NCBI GenBank assembly: GCA_024362935.1
Contig: JANCRA010000007.1
Span: 11,100,503 to 11,164,502, forward strand
Source: Setophaga petechia
Taxonomy: Eukaryota; Chordata; Aves; Passeriformes; Parulidae
Reading direction: 5' to 3'
Length of the DNA: 64,000 nt
The translations under genes and the position numbers were made by a program. The notes under the pieces were generated by a model. That model searched no databases and was not told the DNA's origin. It saw only the letters and a program-made list of their open reading frames with translations. Positions 1 through 14,800 of this stretch are shown here, one piece after another (the stretch's first letter is position 1; each line of letters opens with the position of its first letter).

Positions 1-3000
1 TAGACAAGATTGCCTGCAGTCCCAGGGCTTGGTATTCTCTGAGCACATCTGTTCAATCCCCCTGGAACTGGGACTCAGCTCTATTTGGGGTGAATGGAAG
101 GCAATTAATACTTTCATATCTACTTAAATCAGGTGCTTGGAATTGATGGATGCTTGTCTGGGGACTCATATTCCTTGATAGAAGTTATTTTAACCAGGAA
201 AAAACAAAAATTTGGTGAGGCTTAATTTGCCAGATAATTTGTTTACTTTCAGATGTGTGCAATAACCTTTGCAGTAGGTGCATATGAGAACATGACATTT
301 TAGATGAAGAGGAGCATCATTGGGTTTAGCTGAAATGCCTCTTGGCAGGCAGTGAAATGAGTGGCTGCATATTTACATGCAAAATGTCATTTATATAAAT
401 CAAACCTTGAACACAAATACCTGGAGATATTGTTTCCCTGTTTGCAAAAGTTCATCATGATATTTTGTGTGTTCTTGGGTGTAAAGTATGAATTAATCAT
501 TTGAAACAGCATTCAGGAGTTGTAGACAGTCACTGCTCCTATCTTGGGCAGTAGGTAGAGAAATGGTAAAATCTGTTCCCCAAACCAAGGATTTTAAGAT
601 TTTATCCCAGAATGTCTACTGAGTGAGAATGTCTTGCAGAGCAGAATCCTATGCACGTAGGGACCCTAAGGAGGCAATAAGCTAGTTAATACCTTAAAAA
701 ATAGCTGATCACTCTTGAGAGCTCCAAACAGAAAAGAAAAAGAAAAGCAATATCTTACGTGAAATAAAGTGATATAAGAAATAATTAAGTACAATGCTAC
801 TTTAATTCCTCACCTGAGATTAGACCCTCTGCTATGATCTGTTCTGTACAAATCTCTTAGTTGTAACACAGAGGAAAAGAGACAGGATATTTGAATCAGA
901 GAAGGAGTAAATAGGATGTTTTTTGAAAGGTATGTGGATGTTTGAAGATGAAGCCTGTGGCCTGGTGTTTACAAATTGTGAATTTTTGGTGGAGTGGACT
1001 CCACTGACTCTGGACATTTGATTTGATGCCTTCTCACTCTGAAAAAGTTGTAGTGCTGTTATTTGAGGAATATTCCATATGGATTCCACACCTAGGACAG
1101 AGCTTCTCCTCAGTTTAGCAGACCTGAAATTTAGCAGTATCCTCTTCATATGAGCATTTCAGGTTTTGTTCCTCCCTGCGTCATTCATTGGAAATGGAAT
1201 CTATCAAAGCATTGTGCACTACTGAGCACAGCAAGATATAGAACAGGATCTCTTTTGTCTTATGTCTGTAATTTGGAAAGTCACTTGCAGGTTTCAGAGG
1301 CAAACCACTGTTGAAATTTGTGGTTATCCTTAATATAAATATAAACCCTTTCAGATGACCATTGTAACGTTTCTCTATCCTGAATAGTACGAAAGGGAGG
1401 AAAAACAATCCTTTGGAATTCATCCTAAATGGAATTGACTGCCAGAATGTTATCAGAAAAAAGGAAAAGTTGTCTTCCCCTTTACATAGAGGCTCCTCTT
1501 AGCTGCCAAATATAAGATGGAATAAAATATCTTTGTGTCAAAGTCTCTAGAAGTGACTGCAGTGGTTATAGTAAAAGTGGCTTGCTTTGTGGAACACCGT
1601 CCTTCTTTCAGTCTGAAATGTCACAGGTGCTCAGGTGATTTCAGCCCAAGTTAGAGACATTATCCTCCTAAAATTGCTTCCTGTGAAATACTCAACAATT
1701 TCAAACTGGATCCAAAAGCAACAGGAGATGTTTAATCCTCCCCGTCTCTTTATTGAGGAAAAATGGAGAACTGGGACACATTTGAACAGGTGGAGAAGGG
1801 TTACTACAATCTTAATTTCCATTCTCTGAGAAAGCCCACAAGCCTGATATGAGTGAGTTTCAATTGAATTTCCACAGTGGAGTCAGTTGTTATTTTATCC
1901 ATCTGACATACAGAGAGATTGTCTTGTCACAGTCATTTCAGTCACGGCCATCCACTCTTCTCTGTGCTCCGTGTGCTTTCACAAAGTGTTTAGTTCCTGC
2001 AGGAAGGCTGGCTTTGCTTTTACTTCTTGAGCTGAATTTCTTCTTGCTGCCTTAAGCAATTTTACTTGGAGAAGCTGGGCACACAGGGATAAGGGATACC
2101 TCACTTTGAAGGACGCCTTCTTCATACAAAAGGTTCAAATCTGAGCCTAAGTGATTTTTATGACATTTTACATCCTTTTTGTGGGCTTGTTCTGTTAGCT
2201 ACAATACGATTTTATCAGCAGATTGGGAATCTCCCTGTTCTATGTTTTATGGGAAAAGTAATAGCTTTCATTGACCCATCTGATACAGTTGGGAAAAAGT
2301 GTTTCCTTGGGCCCGTCACCTCTCTTCAGATCTGAAAAATAATTTGCATGCTTCCAGGAAGAGTCCTAGCTATGCAGCTGTCTCTTATCACACACTGTTC
2401 CCAGCTTCAGAATGCAGGAACAAATGTATTTGGAGTGATGAATAATAAACAATCTTTATCTCAACACTCTTCAATCCGCAAAGTCTTGAGACACTTCACA
2501 AAAGTAATAAACTTCCTATAAAGAATAAGGCCCAGTGTGCTGCCACCTCCACAGGGGGAAGTGGCAAATCAAATATACACAGCACTCTAAAGAGGACACA
2601 CTTTCATGCAGAGCACTTGTGCATTGAAGCATGCATAAAAGATAGGAAGAGTTTTTAGGGTTTTTCCTCATATCCACAAGCACTTGTCTGTTGATGAAAA
2701 GAAAACTGGAAATGAAAGATATCCAAGAACAAAGGTTGCATTATCATGATTTCTAAATTGAAGTCTTAATTAGATTTTAAAAATATAGCAACCCATATTT
2801 TAGGTGAACTTTAAAAATAGAATAGCACTGACCAGCTTGGAATTTGCCCAGAACACCAATTTGGAGACACTTGCCCATTAGGAAACCACTCAGTCTCTGT
2901 CAAACATCTGCATTTCTTGATATTAAAAAGCCCAGGAGCTGCAGGAGGGCAGTGCCCTCTCAGGTCAGATCCTGGGCATTTGCTAAGTGCCTGCTCAGTA

Positions 3001-6000
3001 GCCTACAAAAGGAATTTCCTGAAAATGTTACTGCACTGCAGCACCATGTACTTGTCTTATCAATTTTCCTTTGAGCTTTATTCTGCAGTTCCTTATGCCA
3101 TTGGGGCAGCTGGTGCGAGTTGGGTTGAAGATACAAACCCTTTGTGCCCTGTGGCTGAGGACTTGGGCTGTCTATGCACCCCAGCCTGGTTTTACACAAC
3201 ATGATTGCCACCATGGCAGAGTTTTAGAGAAAAGTGCTATTAAGGTGTGATAAAACCTATGAGCCAAAGACATACAGGCTAAGAAAAGCAAAACAATAGG
3301 CTCAACAGTATTTGCTGAGATGGGGTTACTTAAAGCTCAGGGATTCAAGAGGAAAACACTGAAAACATGAAAAGCTGTAAAATCCTAGGGGAAGAAAAGC
3401 TAAGAATAGGAAGACAGCAAATCTACAACATCAAAGATCAGCCTACACCAAGGAGCAGAGGCAGACCCTTCCCTCACTTGACTTATGACTGTCTGTTCAG
3501 CAGAGACTCACTCAGAATCAAAAGAATATTTGTGTGGTCGTGTAGCACAGTAGTCCCAGCTACCCACTGTATGCATTCACCAATAAATAAATGTTGTGGA
3601 CTCTGAAGTTGTTTTTCTTGCTTGCAGACTCAAGATACCCAAGTGAAAGCAACTCAGAGGTGAAAGGCTAAGGAAGAAATGAGCCTTTGCAAGAGGGAAA
3701 TCTATTTCCATCCCTCTTTCTCTCCTTAATTCCCTAGTGGCCATTTTCTCTGGGAATCCCAGACTACCAACAAACTCTGTGCTCATGGCAGCTGAAGAGA
3801 AGACAGGAGATACATTAGTGAAACCTTATCTCTCACCTTCCTCTTGGCTAAGGGAGCAGGAAAAAGAACTGACATAGGTAAGGAATCCAGCAAGATGGAG
3901 TAGTTCAGAGTAGAAGTAAAAATTAATATTACTGCCTTTGGTATGATGGTTGTGGAGGCTCAGAGTGTGTTTGTGCTGTCTGAATAGACCAGAGCCATAT
4001 TTCCATCTTTGAAAGGAAAAGCAGGAAACAGTCTAAAACTAGGTGTTCCCTGAAGAAGGAAAACAAATGCTTTTGTCCCCTTCTAGATGTTCTTCCTCAC
4101 AGATATTCAGTGGCACTGTAGGATTTCCATTTAACCTGGGCTGTAGGAACTCAGGCATTTGTTCCCATCACCTTAAGGCTTCCAGCAGCCCAAACAGGAA
4201 GGAGCTGCATGAGCAGGGCTGTGGAGAAAGCCTGTGCTTAAGAGAGCTGCCACCACTGCCTTCTGCAGTACAGACCTACTCTGATCCACGTTAGCTGTGA
4301 AACCTGGCTGACAGCCCAAACTGGTAATCCTTCAAGCAATGCAGATTTTCTGGTTCAAAGTAAGTGTTCCTGTCTTCCCATTTTCATGCTTTAAAAGCCT
4401 CCCTTTTTAAATCAGGGTTAAATCACAAACAAACAAGTGCTAATAGAAAAGTTCACATGCATAACCCCTGCAGTGTATTTACCTATGTAAATAACATGTA
4501 ATTTTCACTATTTAATTACTGTTTCATGTCCCATTTCCTGCTATAGTCTATATTTAAATTGCATATTTACCTCTATCTACTTTCTCATAATGTGTCTTGA
4601 TATGAATATTCATGCCACCATTGAGTGGTTGATTACTTCTGTGCTAACCTTGAAAATACTTCCCTTGCAACATAGCAAACAACCGGGTGCTGTGGTTGTA
4701 TAACAGCAAAGAAAAGAAAATACAATAAATAATTCTCAGGCTGTTTGGGATCAGCTCATATTCTCCTTTGTTTTTTTCCTCAGCAGGTATTTTTTTTTCT
4801 TCATATAAATTAAGCCAAGTTCCTACTGACTATAGTTCCCTGAATTATAACCCTGGAGACCAGATTTCCATAGAAAAGGAGTTGAGCAAGTAATAGGCAG
4901 TGCAGAATTCCTGCCATGGTACAGCCTTTTCAGATGGGAGAGAAAAACAGTTTCTCTTGCAGCTGGGTGCACATTTCTTTTTAATTATGTGAAATTTGAA
5001 AGAGTGTTCCTATTGTTCTAAATCAGAAAACAGTCTGGAGGAGTTATCTGAGGACGAAAGAAGGGAGCAAGACCAACAAAATTAAGCCTGATGAAGTAAC
5101 ATGGAACCAGTCTGAATTTGAACTTATACACATTATGACTGGTTTATATCATGAAACTTTGATGTTCAATTTATATTTCAAAACAAAGGCTTTTTTATCT
5201 TTTCAGATGAACAGAACACATTAATTTGGAAAATTAATTAAGAGACATTTTTTCAACCTTTCTCTGTTTCATAATTCAAGATAAATGGAGAGCAACAGGC
5301 TAATTTCCCCTGATTTCTTTTGTACTTTAATCCCTAGGATGGAACGAGCCATGGTCTGGCAAAGCCTGTTTCCCCCACAGTGATTATGGAGAAAGTCTAG
5401 AGTCACTGTGAGCCTGTCAAACACAGCCAGGTGTTTCCTGGGCTGGGAGACTCTCCATATGCAGGACTATTACTTGTGACAGAAAGACAGGCTTGCAGGT
5501 GGTGGGAAAGGGAATTATCCTATGAAAATGTCACCTTGACACATCAACCACATATAAAACAGCCTGTCACTCTTCTAACCCTCCTTTACCTTCTTTTGAG
5601 CAACACCTGCACACCTCAGTTTCCCCATCCTGCTCAGTTCATCTCCTTGAGGTTGGCTTAAAGATGCTTGCAAGCAGCTGCTGCTCACCCTTGGAGCACT
5701 GCGCTCACAGCCAGGTAACTTGTTCTGCTTTTCTGTTTGAGAAGAACACATCACTCCACTCTACACTGCTTCTACCTTCACCTCTAGGGGTGTCTTTATG
5801 TATCTTCACACCTAAGGCATCATTCCCTGACAGCTTTGCAGTTATGACTCAGTGACTTCAGAGATTTCCAGCCTACAGAAGAGTGAAAACAGGTCTGAGG
5901 TATGAATTTACTTCTGTGAGAAGCCAGGGGATGTCTCCTCCTGAGACACGATTTTATTTCATGGCCTGGGGGGGTTTATCACACACTATGGAGTGGTTAA

Positions 6001-9000
6001 GGAAGTGAGTTACAGCTGCTGAGATCATGCACAAAGTTTAGGCTGATATGGTTCTTCACCTAATTAATGCCCAGGGATTGAGAGTTTTCTCAGCTCTGTT
6101 GTGTCTCTGCTGTCTCCATTGCTGCCTGTAGAAGGCTCTTTGGATCTGCCCAGTGATGCAGGCCCACAGAGGCCAAATACAGTCATTCACATTAAGAACA
6201 CAAATGGACACAATCAGCACGGCAAGATTTTGATATGGCAGCCTTTCTTCTGGGTCCTTTCATCACAATTGTTACAGCACTGGCTAAGGACCAGGCTAAA
6301 ATGCAGCCCTGCTATTCCACGTGTGGGGGTTTTGGGGAAGGAAAGGTGGACAAATGGGCCCTCACCATCAGTGTATATTGTTGAAAATCAGATCATAATA
6401 ACTTCATTTTATGGACAGGTCAGAGCATTCTTTGCTGAGGAGCACTTCTTTCCTGCACAATACTTTTAAAAGAGTTCTACTGGGAGAAAAAAAAAAGTAA
6501 AAATTCAATTGCCAGAGTTACTAAATTAGATAATTGTTACATAACATGCTGTCATTTTTTTTTAAATCTATTCAGGCTGTATCTTGCTCTTTTACATAGT
6601 TCAAAGTTGAGGTGGACAAAGTTTAAGTAACTCCATAAGGAACAGCAGGAAAATATAAGATCCCATAACTGTTCTGAGCTTTAAATAAGTTTCATCTTTA
6701 ATGATTCTGTTCTGCCTCCAAATAAACTGAAAAATGACTAGAATCTAAAGCTTATTTAGGAAGTTGCCATAGTAACAATTAACTACCTCTAAGCCCTTCA
6801 GCTTTATCTTTTTTTCACTGAGGTGCCCTAAATTACTTGAATCCTGAATTGCTAGAGTAATATATCCATGTCTTTGAACTAAATGACATGGTTTTGCTAG
6901 AACCCTCATTATGTGAATATTGATTGAATTTCTAATTGGGACTAGACATCATCTTGCTGACAGCACCACTGCAAGAAGCCATGTAAGACCAAGGAAGATT
7001 AACAGAAAAAAAAAGGAAAAAATAGGAATGTTGTTTCTCTAGGGAAGCAGCTGGGATGAGCAAACCGGGGAAGCAGTGAATGAAGCAGAATTAACTTTAA
7101 TGATTGATTTTATATGGACAACAAACCTCCCCCAGATGCAGTGCTGCTTGTCTCAGCTATTATCCTCTTAGACTCTACTAAATAAAAAAATATCTGAGGA
7201 ACCCAAAGAGACTAACTTTGACCTGTGAATTAAATAATTGTTCATTACAATGCAAAGGGCCTATTAACCCTAATTATTCTAATTTAGGTGCATTTTCCAC
7301 TCACTTTGTCATGACATGGGCAGTCCTTATACTATAAATTGTTTTATGAAATGTTGTGCCCTCTATTTTTCATTATTTTGCCTGTTGTCATTTGACTTTA
7401 TCCAAAAAACAAGCATTTACCCCCTATTTCTTAAACGAGACTCAAGCCTGTAGCATTAACACACGCTGCTATTCTCATATCTGTTCTGCATTCACGTATT
7501 TCAAATTGCTCCTGGTTGTTTTCTGCATAGCCCTTATTTATTTTTTGTTCCAGAAAAGGAGTTCATTTTCATCTCATGGGATCTTTTTACCATGTTTCCC
7601 AAGTGAAAGTGGGAAAACAACACTTATCCACAGCATTTTTCAAAAAGGAAGTAGTCTTCCTTACATCAGATTACTACGAGCAGTAAATGACAGAAATTGA
7701 ACTTTAAAGGAAGTAGAGGAAAATAATTCCCAATTTCACTTGCTATGCCTTTACTAATGTCAGTCCTAAGGCAACAAGGAAAAAGCAGATGACTTTACTA
7801 CTGCTTTGAAGAAAACAATATTCATCTGGATTACCCTTAAACCTGTCCTGGGGTTTAATAATCACTTTAACTGCAGATAGCTTAAAAGGAATAGCTTGAT
7901 GCTGGTTTCGCATTATTTTCTCCATGTCTGAAAAGAATCTCTGTGATTCTGCTGAATGCCTTTTTGATAATAAAAGAACAATATCCTAAAGCAAAGATGT
8001 TAGCTTCATTCCTATATCTGACAGGAAGAAACAAAATCATGCAATGCAAATAAAATCTGGAACAAAAGGGTAAGATATGGTCATTTCTGAACCAGAGAAA
8101 ATGATTCAACAGCAGAAGATCTTTTTGTCTGCACTGCAGTTCTCAAATTTTTCATAATTTACATAACTAAGAGATGTTTGGCAGCTCAGCCTTGTAATTC
8201 ACAAGGAAATAGCATCTGGCTATTTAGACTGTTACACTGACCTTGGAGGGCTTCCTGTACATATTTTTCTCCTGCAAAAATACCTATTGGTATCACATAA
8301 AGCAAAATAACAGTGACACCAGTCTTCAGAACATTAGATAGCATGAAGTAGATCCAGTTCCTGGGCCATGCACTCAGTATAGGACAGTCACATGGCCTGG
8401 CTGAGTGAGGAGAGTTTTCAGCCACAGCTGCACTGTAGCTTGAAAGGTGCTAATTTGAACACTACAAAAAAGTATCTCTCACCCTCACACATTCCAGCTA
8501 AATCACCCTTCTCCCTTATTAGTCAGCTACTGGTTTCTATCCCCTCTTCCTGTTTTGCTAAAATTGTTTTAACAGGCTGTGCCTGCTAGGACAGGGTAGC
8601 TGGAGGTGGCTGCCTGTGACACATCTGACTTGAACTACAGGTACAATGGATGAGTGGAAGAGGGAGAGCCACTGGGGCTGGGGACAGTGTCATTGTCCCT
8701 GTGGCATTGGCATTGCCTGTGGCCATCACTCACTGACCAGCAGCAGGGCTGCCTTCTTGGCAACGTTGAGCTGGGCTGCAGAGTCCAAGCAGTGTCTCCT
8801 CAGTGGGTGCTCAAGGACATGTGGGGCTGGAAGTGGCTCTGAACAAGCTGACCCCATATCAGCCAGCAGGTGAGTGAGTGGCCACCCTCTCTCAGCAGCA
8901 CTGGGACAAACATCACTGCTACAGGCAGCTTCTGCCAGGGCAAATCAAAGGGAGCAGCTGAAGGGCACCTGTAATACACACTAATCGGCAGCAATTCTCA

Positions 9001-11454
9001 GAAATGGTTTCTGATAGTACTTCCCCTTCTCCCTGTTTTTCTTCCCAGGATGGACATGCCGTATTTTCTGAAGACATCTCACCTTGGAAGAACTTCTTAC
9101 TATGGGCAAGCAGCCACCACATCTTTAGGTCTTTTGGCCCTGGTTCCTGATGCCGTGTGATGCTCTGTCCTCCTTCTCCTCTGCTCTTGTGGCTCAATGG
9201 GAGGGTGGTTTGCCAGCCCTTTCCTCTGGGGCCTGTGTGGCAGCAGAACAGACAAGCATCACAGCCCCAGAGACTGCCCACACCTGTGTTTCTGTGACCA
9301 CCTGCACAAAGGGTCTCCCTGACTCTTCCTCTGTCTGCTCTGCCTTTGCTGGACAAGCTCACAATGTGCCCCCCACCACATGTGATGCTCAACACAGAAC
9401 CTGGATATACAAACATAGCACACACTTTTTCTATACATATGCTTCATTTCTTCAGCCTGTTTGATTCACACACATTGATTCATGCATTTACTTTCCTTGG
9501 AGATATTAATACCAGCTCATACATACAGAATGAGAGAAGTAGCAGCAATAGCACTGAAATTGGCCTGTAACAGATGTTAGGGAAGATAGTTATGATGTCT
9601 GCCTGGCATCTTTGTTTCTTGGGTGATGTGAGTGGTAGAGCAATAGAGGAGAAGGAGAGAGAAGGATTGTAAACCTGAGGTGTATGTCTGGAAATGAAAC
9701 AATTTTGTACATTCATTGCTTCTGTCTGGAGAGGAGCCATCTTAAAACTATAAATTACATTGTGAACCTTAGGAGAAAAAGCTATACCTTTGATTTCTTG
9801 CAGAAACGTGTTGAAGTTGCTCTACAGTAAGCAGAAAGAAGAGTGTGCTTTCAAAAGTAACTGGCCTCAGTTACAAATGGAACCAACTGTTAGAGTCCAG
9901 CTGGAGCCTGGTGCTATGAGGCAAAAGGCTCAGTGAAAACCTAGTTTGTATCTTCAATGAAAATAGTGAATTTTAGACAAATGCACAAGTATTTTCCTTT
10001 GCTATTTGTGAAAGGACATTTGCATATTACCAAGGGAAGCATTTATACTTACTAGACATGAGAGATGCAGTAAATGAATGACTGGTTGTCAAAAATCAAA
10101 AGTGATGGTTGGGATCACTGAAGCATGGACTTTCTTTCTCTTTTTTCCTTACCTCTTCCTGCCATTACTTCTGCCGTTCTCGAATCCAACAGAATGGGAT
10201 AACACCACAAACAGGTGCCTGGTATCTACACTGCAAAGATATTTTTGCTCTGTAAGTTTAATTATGAATGGCCAATATATGTGAGCCTTGAGAGCAAGTT
10301 TATTTTCAATGTATTTTTGCATTCTATTCAAAAAATGAAGTTTTACAGTGGGAATAGGCATATTCATGATTCATGAAAACTTTGGGCACATATTCAATAG
10401 AACACTTCCTAGATTTGGGCTCTATGCCCCTCCCTGTTCAAAGTGTATATATTCAGAGAGACGCTCCAAGATCATAAAATCCAGAAGGGATTAAAAATCT
10501 GCCAAAATACTTTCCTAAAGAAGGCATTCTATGGGAGTATTGTGCCGAGAACTCTCAAAATAAAAATGCCTGGCTGTCACTTATTGAGGTATTGGCAGTT
10601 TCACATCCCTCAAAACAATCCACAAGGTGTCCCACTAAGGTCCATAACTTTTGGAGCCAAACTTTAGCAACAAAGTGTTTAAGAACATTATTAACATAAA
10701 TGACTCATCTCAGAGGAATCAAAGGCATCTCAAATATTAAAAATTGATGACAGGATATAGGCATCAATAGGTGCTTAAGGGCTTTGCTGTATCCAAGTAC
10801 AAGTGTGAGGAATTGTGCTGCTAACCAGGCAGAGGAAGTTTGTTTTCATAGCAGTTTGCTTGGAAATGGTCTGTTTAAATAAAGTTCCTGGGCTGAATCA
10901 GTAAAAAATGCTTTAGGAGGGTACTTATTCTGCTTTTAACACCCAGGAATTGCAGTATTTGAACAGCCAATCTGCAAACTGCAGCCATTGCTTTAGCTCA
11001 GAGCATGCAGCTCAGTACGCTCAGTACGATATGGAGATAATGTGCCACTCACATGAGCATCTCCATCACTTCCCTGCATTTCCAAAGGCATCCCCAGCTG
11101 AAGCACATCATCATGCTGTGCTCATGAGTTAATGATCAGAGCTAGATTTGAAGGAGTCGCTCCCACTTAGGCACAGCCTAGAGCATTTCTTCAAAAATTC
11201 ATTACAAGGATCTGCATGACATTTTCCACGTGCTTTGAATCAAGGCTTGCACACATCTGAGCTCATCCCAGATCAGGGTCAAATAATCTTGAGATGCTGA
11301 CATTATATCCCTGGACACACTGCACAAGTATCTTAGCAGTTCCTTGTTCATATTTTCACATACATAGATTTCTATTCACATCCCTAGTGACTGTGTATAC
11401 ATAGGGCTAGATAGATTATCAGACTCACCTGAGAGGATGTGATTTATGTTGGTA
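1..11454. other. Intergenic DNA, no gene supported
   Basis: AT-leaning sequence with stops frequent in all frames. A GC-richer patch at about 8.6-9.4 kb carries overlapping open frames on both strands (for example 8919-9425, minus), as expected from composition alone. None has splice sites or a recognisable domain. No tRNA-like fold or familiar repeat was found. Confidence 0.6.
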
Positions 11455-11817
11455 TGTGTCTCAGGACATGCCACAATCAAGACAGCTACAATACACAGAG
11501 TGTTACCATACAATTTCAGAAGGCTTCAGCCCATACAGAGTAGCACCTTACCTCACCAGAAGGCTTCAGGTATCTGCCCATAGAAAGCAACATCATTCCA
11601 CTTCAGAAGGCTGCAAGCACCTGCCCTTCTGGCTCTTTAGCCCAGCCTTTTATCCCCTCCTGTTGATGCACTGCACCTGTGTGCCCTCTGCTCCCTTTGG
11701 TGGTTGGTCAGTGCCCCTGGGCACTCCATGGCTCATTGCTGTCAGGGCTGCTCACCTGCTCCTCACAGCTGTACCCACTGGGGATGAGGCTCCCCCAGCC
11801 CCACTCCAATTAACACA
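11455..11817 (-). mobile_element. Probable solo LTR of a songbird-type endogenous retrovirus
   Basis: On the minus strand this has a GC-rich U3-like part, a TATA-type box in GGGATAAAAGGCTGGGC (about 11640-11656), then three related units containing a CCTTCTG core. On the plus strand these read as CAGAAGGCTTCAG at 11517, CAGAAGGCTTCAG at 11557 and CAGAAGGCTGCAAG at 11604. The ends can be placed at TGTG/CACA, but no target-site duplication supports them. The open frame across it (11456-12013, plus) is compositional and not protein-like. No internal retroviral genes are visible. Confidence 0.45.
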
Positions 11818-14800
11818 AACTGTGTGCCTACAGGTATGGATTGCCTTCCTCCAAGGCAACAGTAGGTCCCAAGACATTATACATATTAATCTCAAAAAGA
11901 TGCTGCTCCTCTCCCTGGGGAATGCTGTTTTCCATACAGCTTTGCATGGTAAACCCACTGTCTGTTCCAAGCAGGAAAGAAGCTCAAGGAATAGAGTGAA
12001 AACTGATCCATGATGGACTTGCTGGATTATTTTCCTTTTTTTCATGGCTTGTCTCTACAGTGGATGCTACCAACTTCAATTTAATTCAGTATCCTAATTT
12101 TCATCCTCTTAGTTACACATAGATGGTAAATAAATGCTTCCCAGGGAATCAATTGAGTATCCTGAGACTTGAACAACACCTGTTGCTAAATATAGATAAA
12201 TAGTAACTCAAAACTGATTTTAGTAGAAAAAAAATAGTGGCAAGATAACTACATAACAAACCAGATCTTAAATCACATTGTTTTAAACTGCATTAAGGGA
12301 AGAGTTTGGAGACAGAACGTTTCTCTCCTTCCTGGTTCTACCTCCCACAATCCTCTATATTGGTGACCCTTCATAACTTGGAATTTATAGTAACAGCTGT
12401 GTGGCAGATAATCACTTGAAGAGGAAATGGAGGCTGGCAAATTTTCTAGAATAACAAAAGTAAAAAGATTTCCAGGTCAGTACACTCATGAGATTCTTAT
12501 ATTGTAACTGGGAATCTTGGGAAAAAAATCCAAAGCAGAGTCTTGCTGTGGTTTCTGCTGAAAGGGAATTAATTTTAAAAAATCATGTAGTGTTTACATT
12601 TAATGTTGCTTAGCTAAGAACCCCTTTACAGACACTCTTTTCTGGTGTCGCCTTGCAAGGATATTATGGTTGCTATTGGAAGAATTCAGGTAAAATTCTG
12701 CTGTTCAGTGTATTGCTGTTGATAACTGCTCCTTTTTTATAAAGAACAGTTATCTTAGTGCACAAATATATTCAACATGGACCTCTCTCACCCCTCCTAT
12801 TCCTACTCCTTAGTGTCAAATACAGCTTTCTAACTCACTCTGTTACAGAGCACTCTGGTTTCCTCTTTTTAAATTTGATTTTGGCAAGCTGACTGTACTT
12901 AAAACTCATGTTCCTTTTGATGTTGTACACTCTACAAAATGGACCATTCAATAACGTTTGGGTTTCACAGTTTGCACAAAGTAATCCAGACAGAACAAAG
13001 AAGTAACCATCCAGAATTCTGATGACACACTCCTGAGTGGATTTTCCCCTGTGGGGAGGCTCATATTTCATACAAATTCAGAGGTTCCAGTAGTATTTGA
13101 GGTATCAGCAAATCAGAACTATGCCAAAAATCAATCAATTTCACTGTGAGTAACAACAGAACTTGAAGCAGCTCCCATAAGGCAGAGAAATTGAAGGAAA
13201 AACCAGGGGAGTGAGATAATGTTAATTGGATCCTTGACATGTTACCATTTCCTGCTGAGCCAAGTTTCAGATAAGACATTTGAATGTGGATAAAATGTGA
13301 TAAGGTAGTTTTGGATGAGTTACACAGAAATTACATTTCCTCATCTATCTACATATCATTACACTTTACCATTAAAAACACTTGGTCTAGATGTATCCAC
13401 AATTTAAATATTTGAGAGCTACTACAGATTGAAGTGTTACATAGCCTCAGATTTCTTACCTTTACCACAAGCTTCTTGAGGAACCTGAAGGAGCTGTTAA
13501 AAGTTAGAGTGAGTTGTGTCAGTGCGTGAAGACATCTATGTACCATATTAAATACATCTCTGAAGTTCATCTCATACCTAGAGAAATTCAGTGGTGAGAG
13601 GGAGATGAACCTCATGAGAAATCATTCAGAGGATCTGATGCTGGATGAGAATCAAAGGAATCATCTGCAAATCAGCAAAATCATTTGTAAAAGATAACCA
13701 CTTTCTGTGGATACTTATTAGTTTGGAGAAACACTACATGCATTATAAATCAATGAGGTTTTCTTCTCTGAAGAGTAAAGACAGTGAAGCTCAGGGTGGG
13801 ATTGCTTTGTAACTCACCTTAGCCTGTAAACAATGGGCCTGGTGAGCTCTTATGCTCAGACTCTGGAAATGAGCCTGTAGATTTCTTGGGGCATGGATCC
13901 TAACTGAAGCAGGATTTTTGTTCTTCATGTATGAAAGCAGGAATATCCAATGAATATTACTTATACATTACACTGCCTACTGGTTTTAACACGGCAGACT
14001 AGGAAAAATATTTTGAAGGCATCAAGGGCTTCTATTATATATTATGGGATATCATAATGTATTAAATCACAGCCTCCTTAAATCTCTTGAAACATAACTC
14101 AAACTGTTTTGTTTGACAAAACCTCTATCTTATCTCTCTCAACTTTATTATTCCCATTCTCCTCTGATGGCCCAGTGGTAGGGTGAAATAAAATATGATG
14201 CAATGACTAGAAGATTGACCCAGACAAGTGAAAAAGATCAAATACAAAGCACTGCTTTTTAGATTATGAGAGCTTTTAAACATTTTCTGCAAGAAGATGC
14301 AAAAGAGATTACTTGATTCTTGGCTTTCCAGCCATGACCAAGCTGAATATCATCCTCAAAACTTTTCTCCAACTCAGCCTCAATTCATAAACATGTTCAG
14401 GGCACTGACAGGTGAAACCCTCTGGCCACTCTTAGGTATTAACTCAGTTTGATATCATATAGCCCTGTTTTAGTCTTAAAAACTATTAATATATTTTCAG
14501 CCATGTCAAATGCAATAACTCTTCATACAAAGTGGAATCTCTGTTGCCTTTATTCTCTTGGCCATGGGTACTGCTAGCTAAATCAATTTAGTTTGGCAAA
14601 TGAAGACTCTAGAAGAGTGACATATCAATCCTTTTTCGACTGCTCTGTGTTAATTCTGAGAGACTGCCCTCTAGCCAGCCCTTGCATTTCGTTTGCTACA
14701 TCTTGCATATAAATATTTTACTGTGCTCCAGTATAAAAGTTTGATAGAATTTGAACTAAAGAAGCATGGATGAGACAAGGATATTCAAGCTTATCTTTAT

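Noticed and set aside
2125..2145. GGTTCAAATC, resembling a tRNA or SINE B box
   Set aside because: There is no A box, cloverleaf fold or Pol III terminator nearby, so it is a chance match.
5608..5630. CACCTCAGTTTCCCCATC, resembling part of an ancient MIR/CORE SINE
   Set aside because: Only about 18 bases match and neither flank continues the family consensus.
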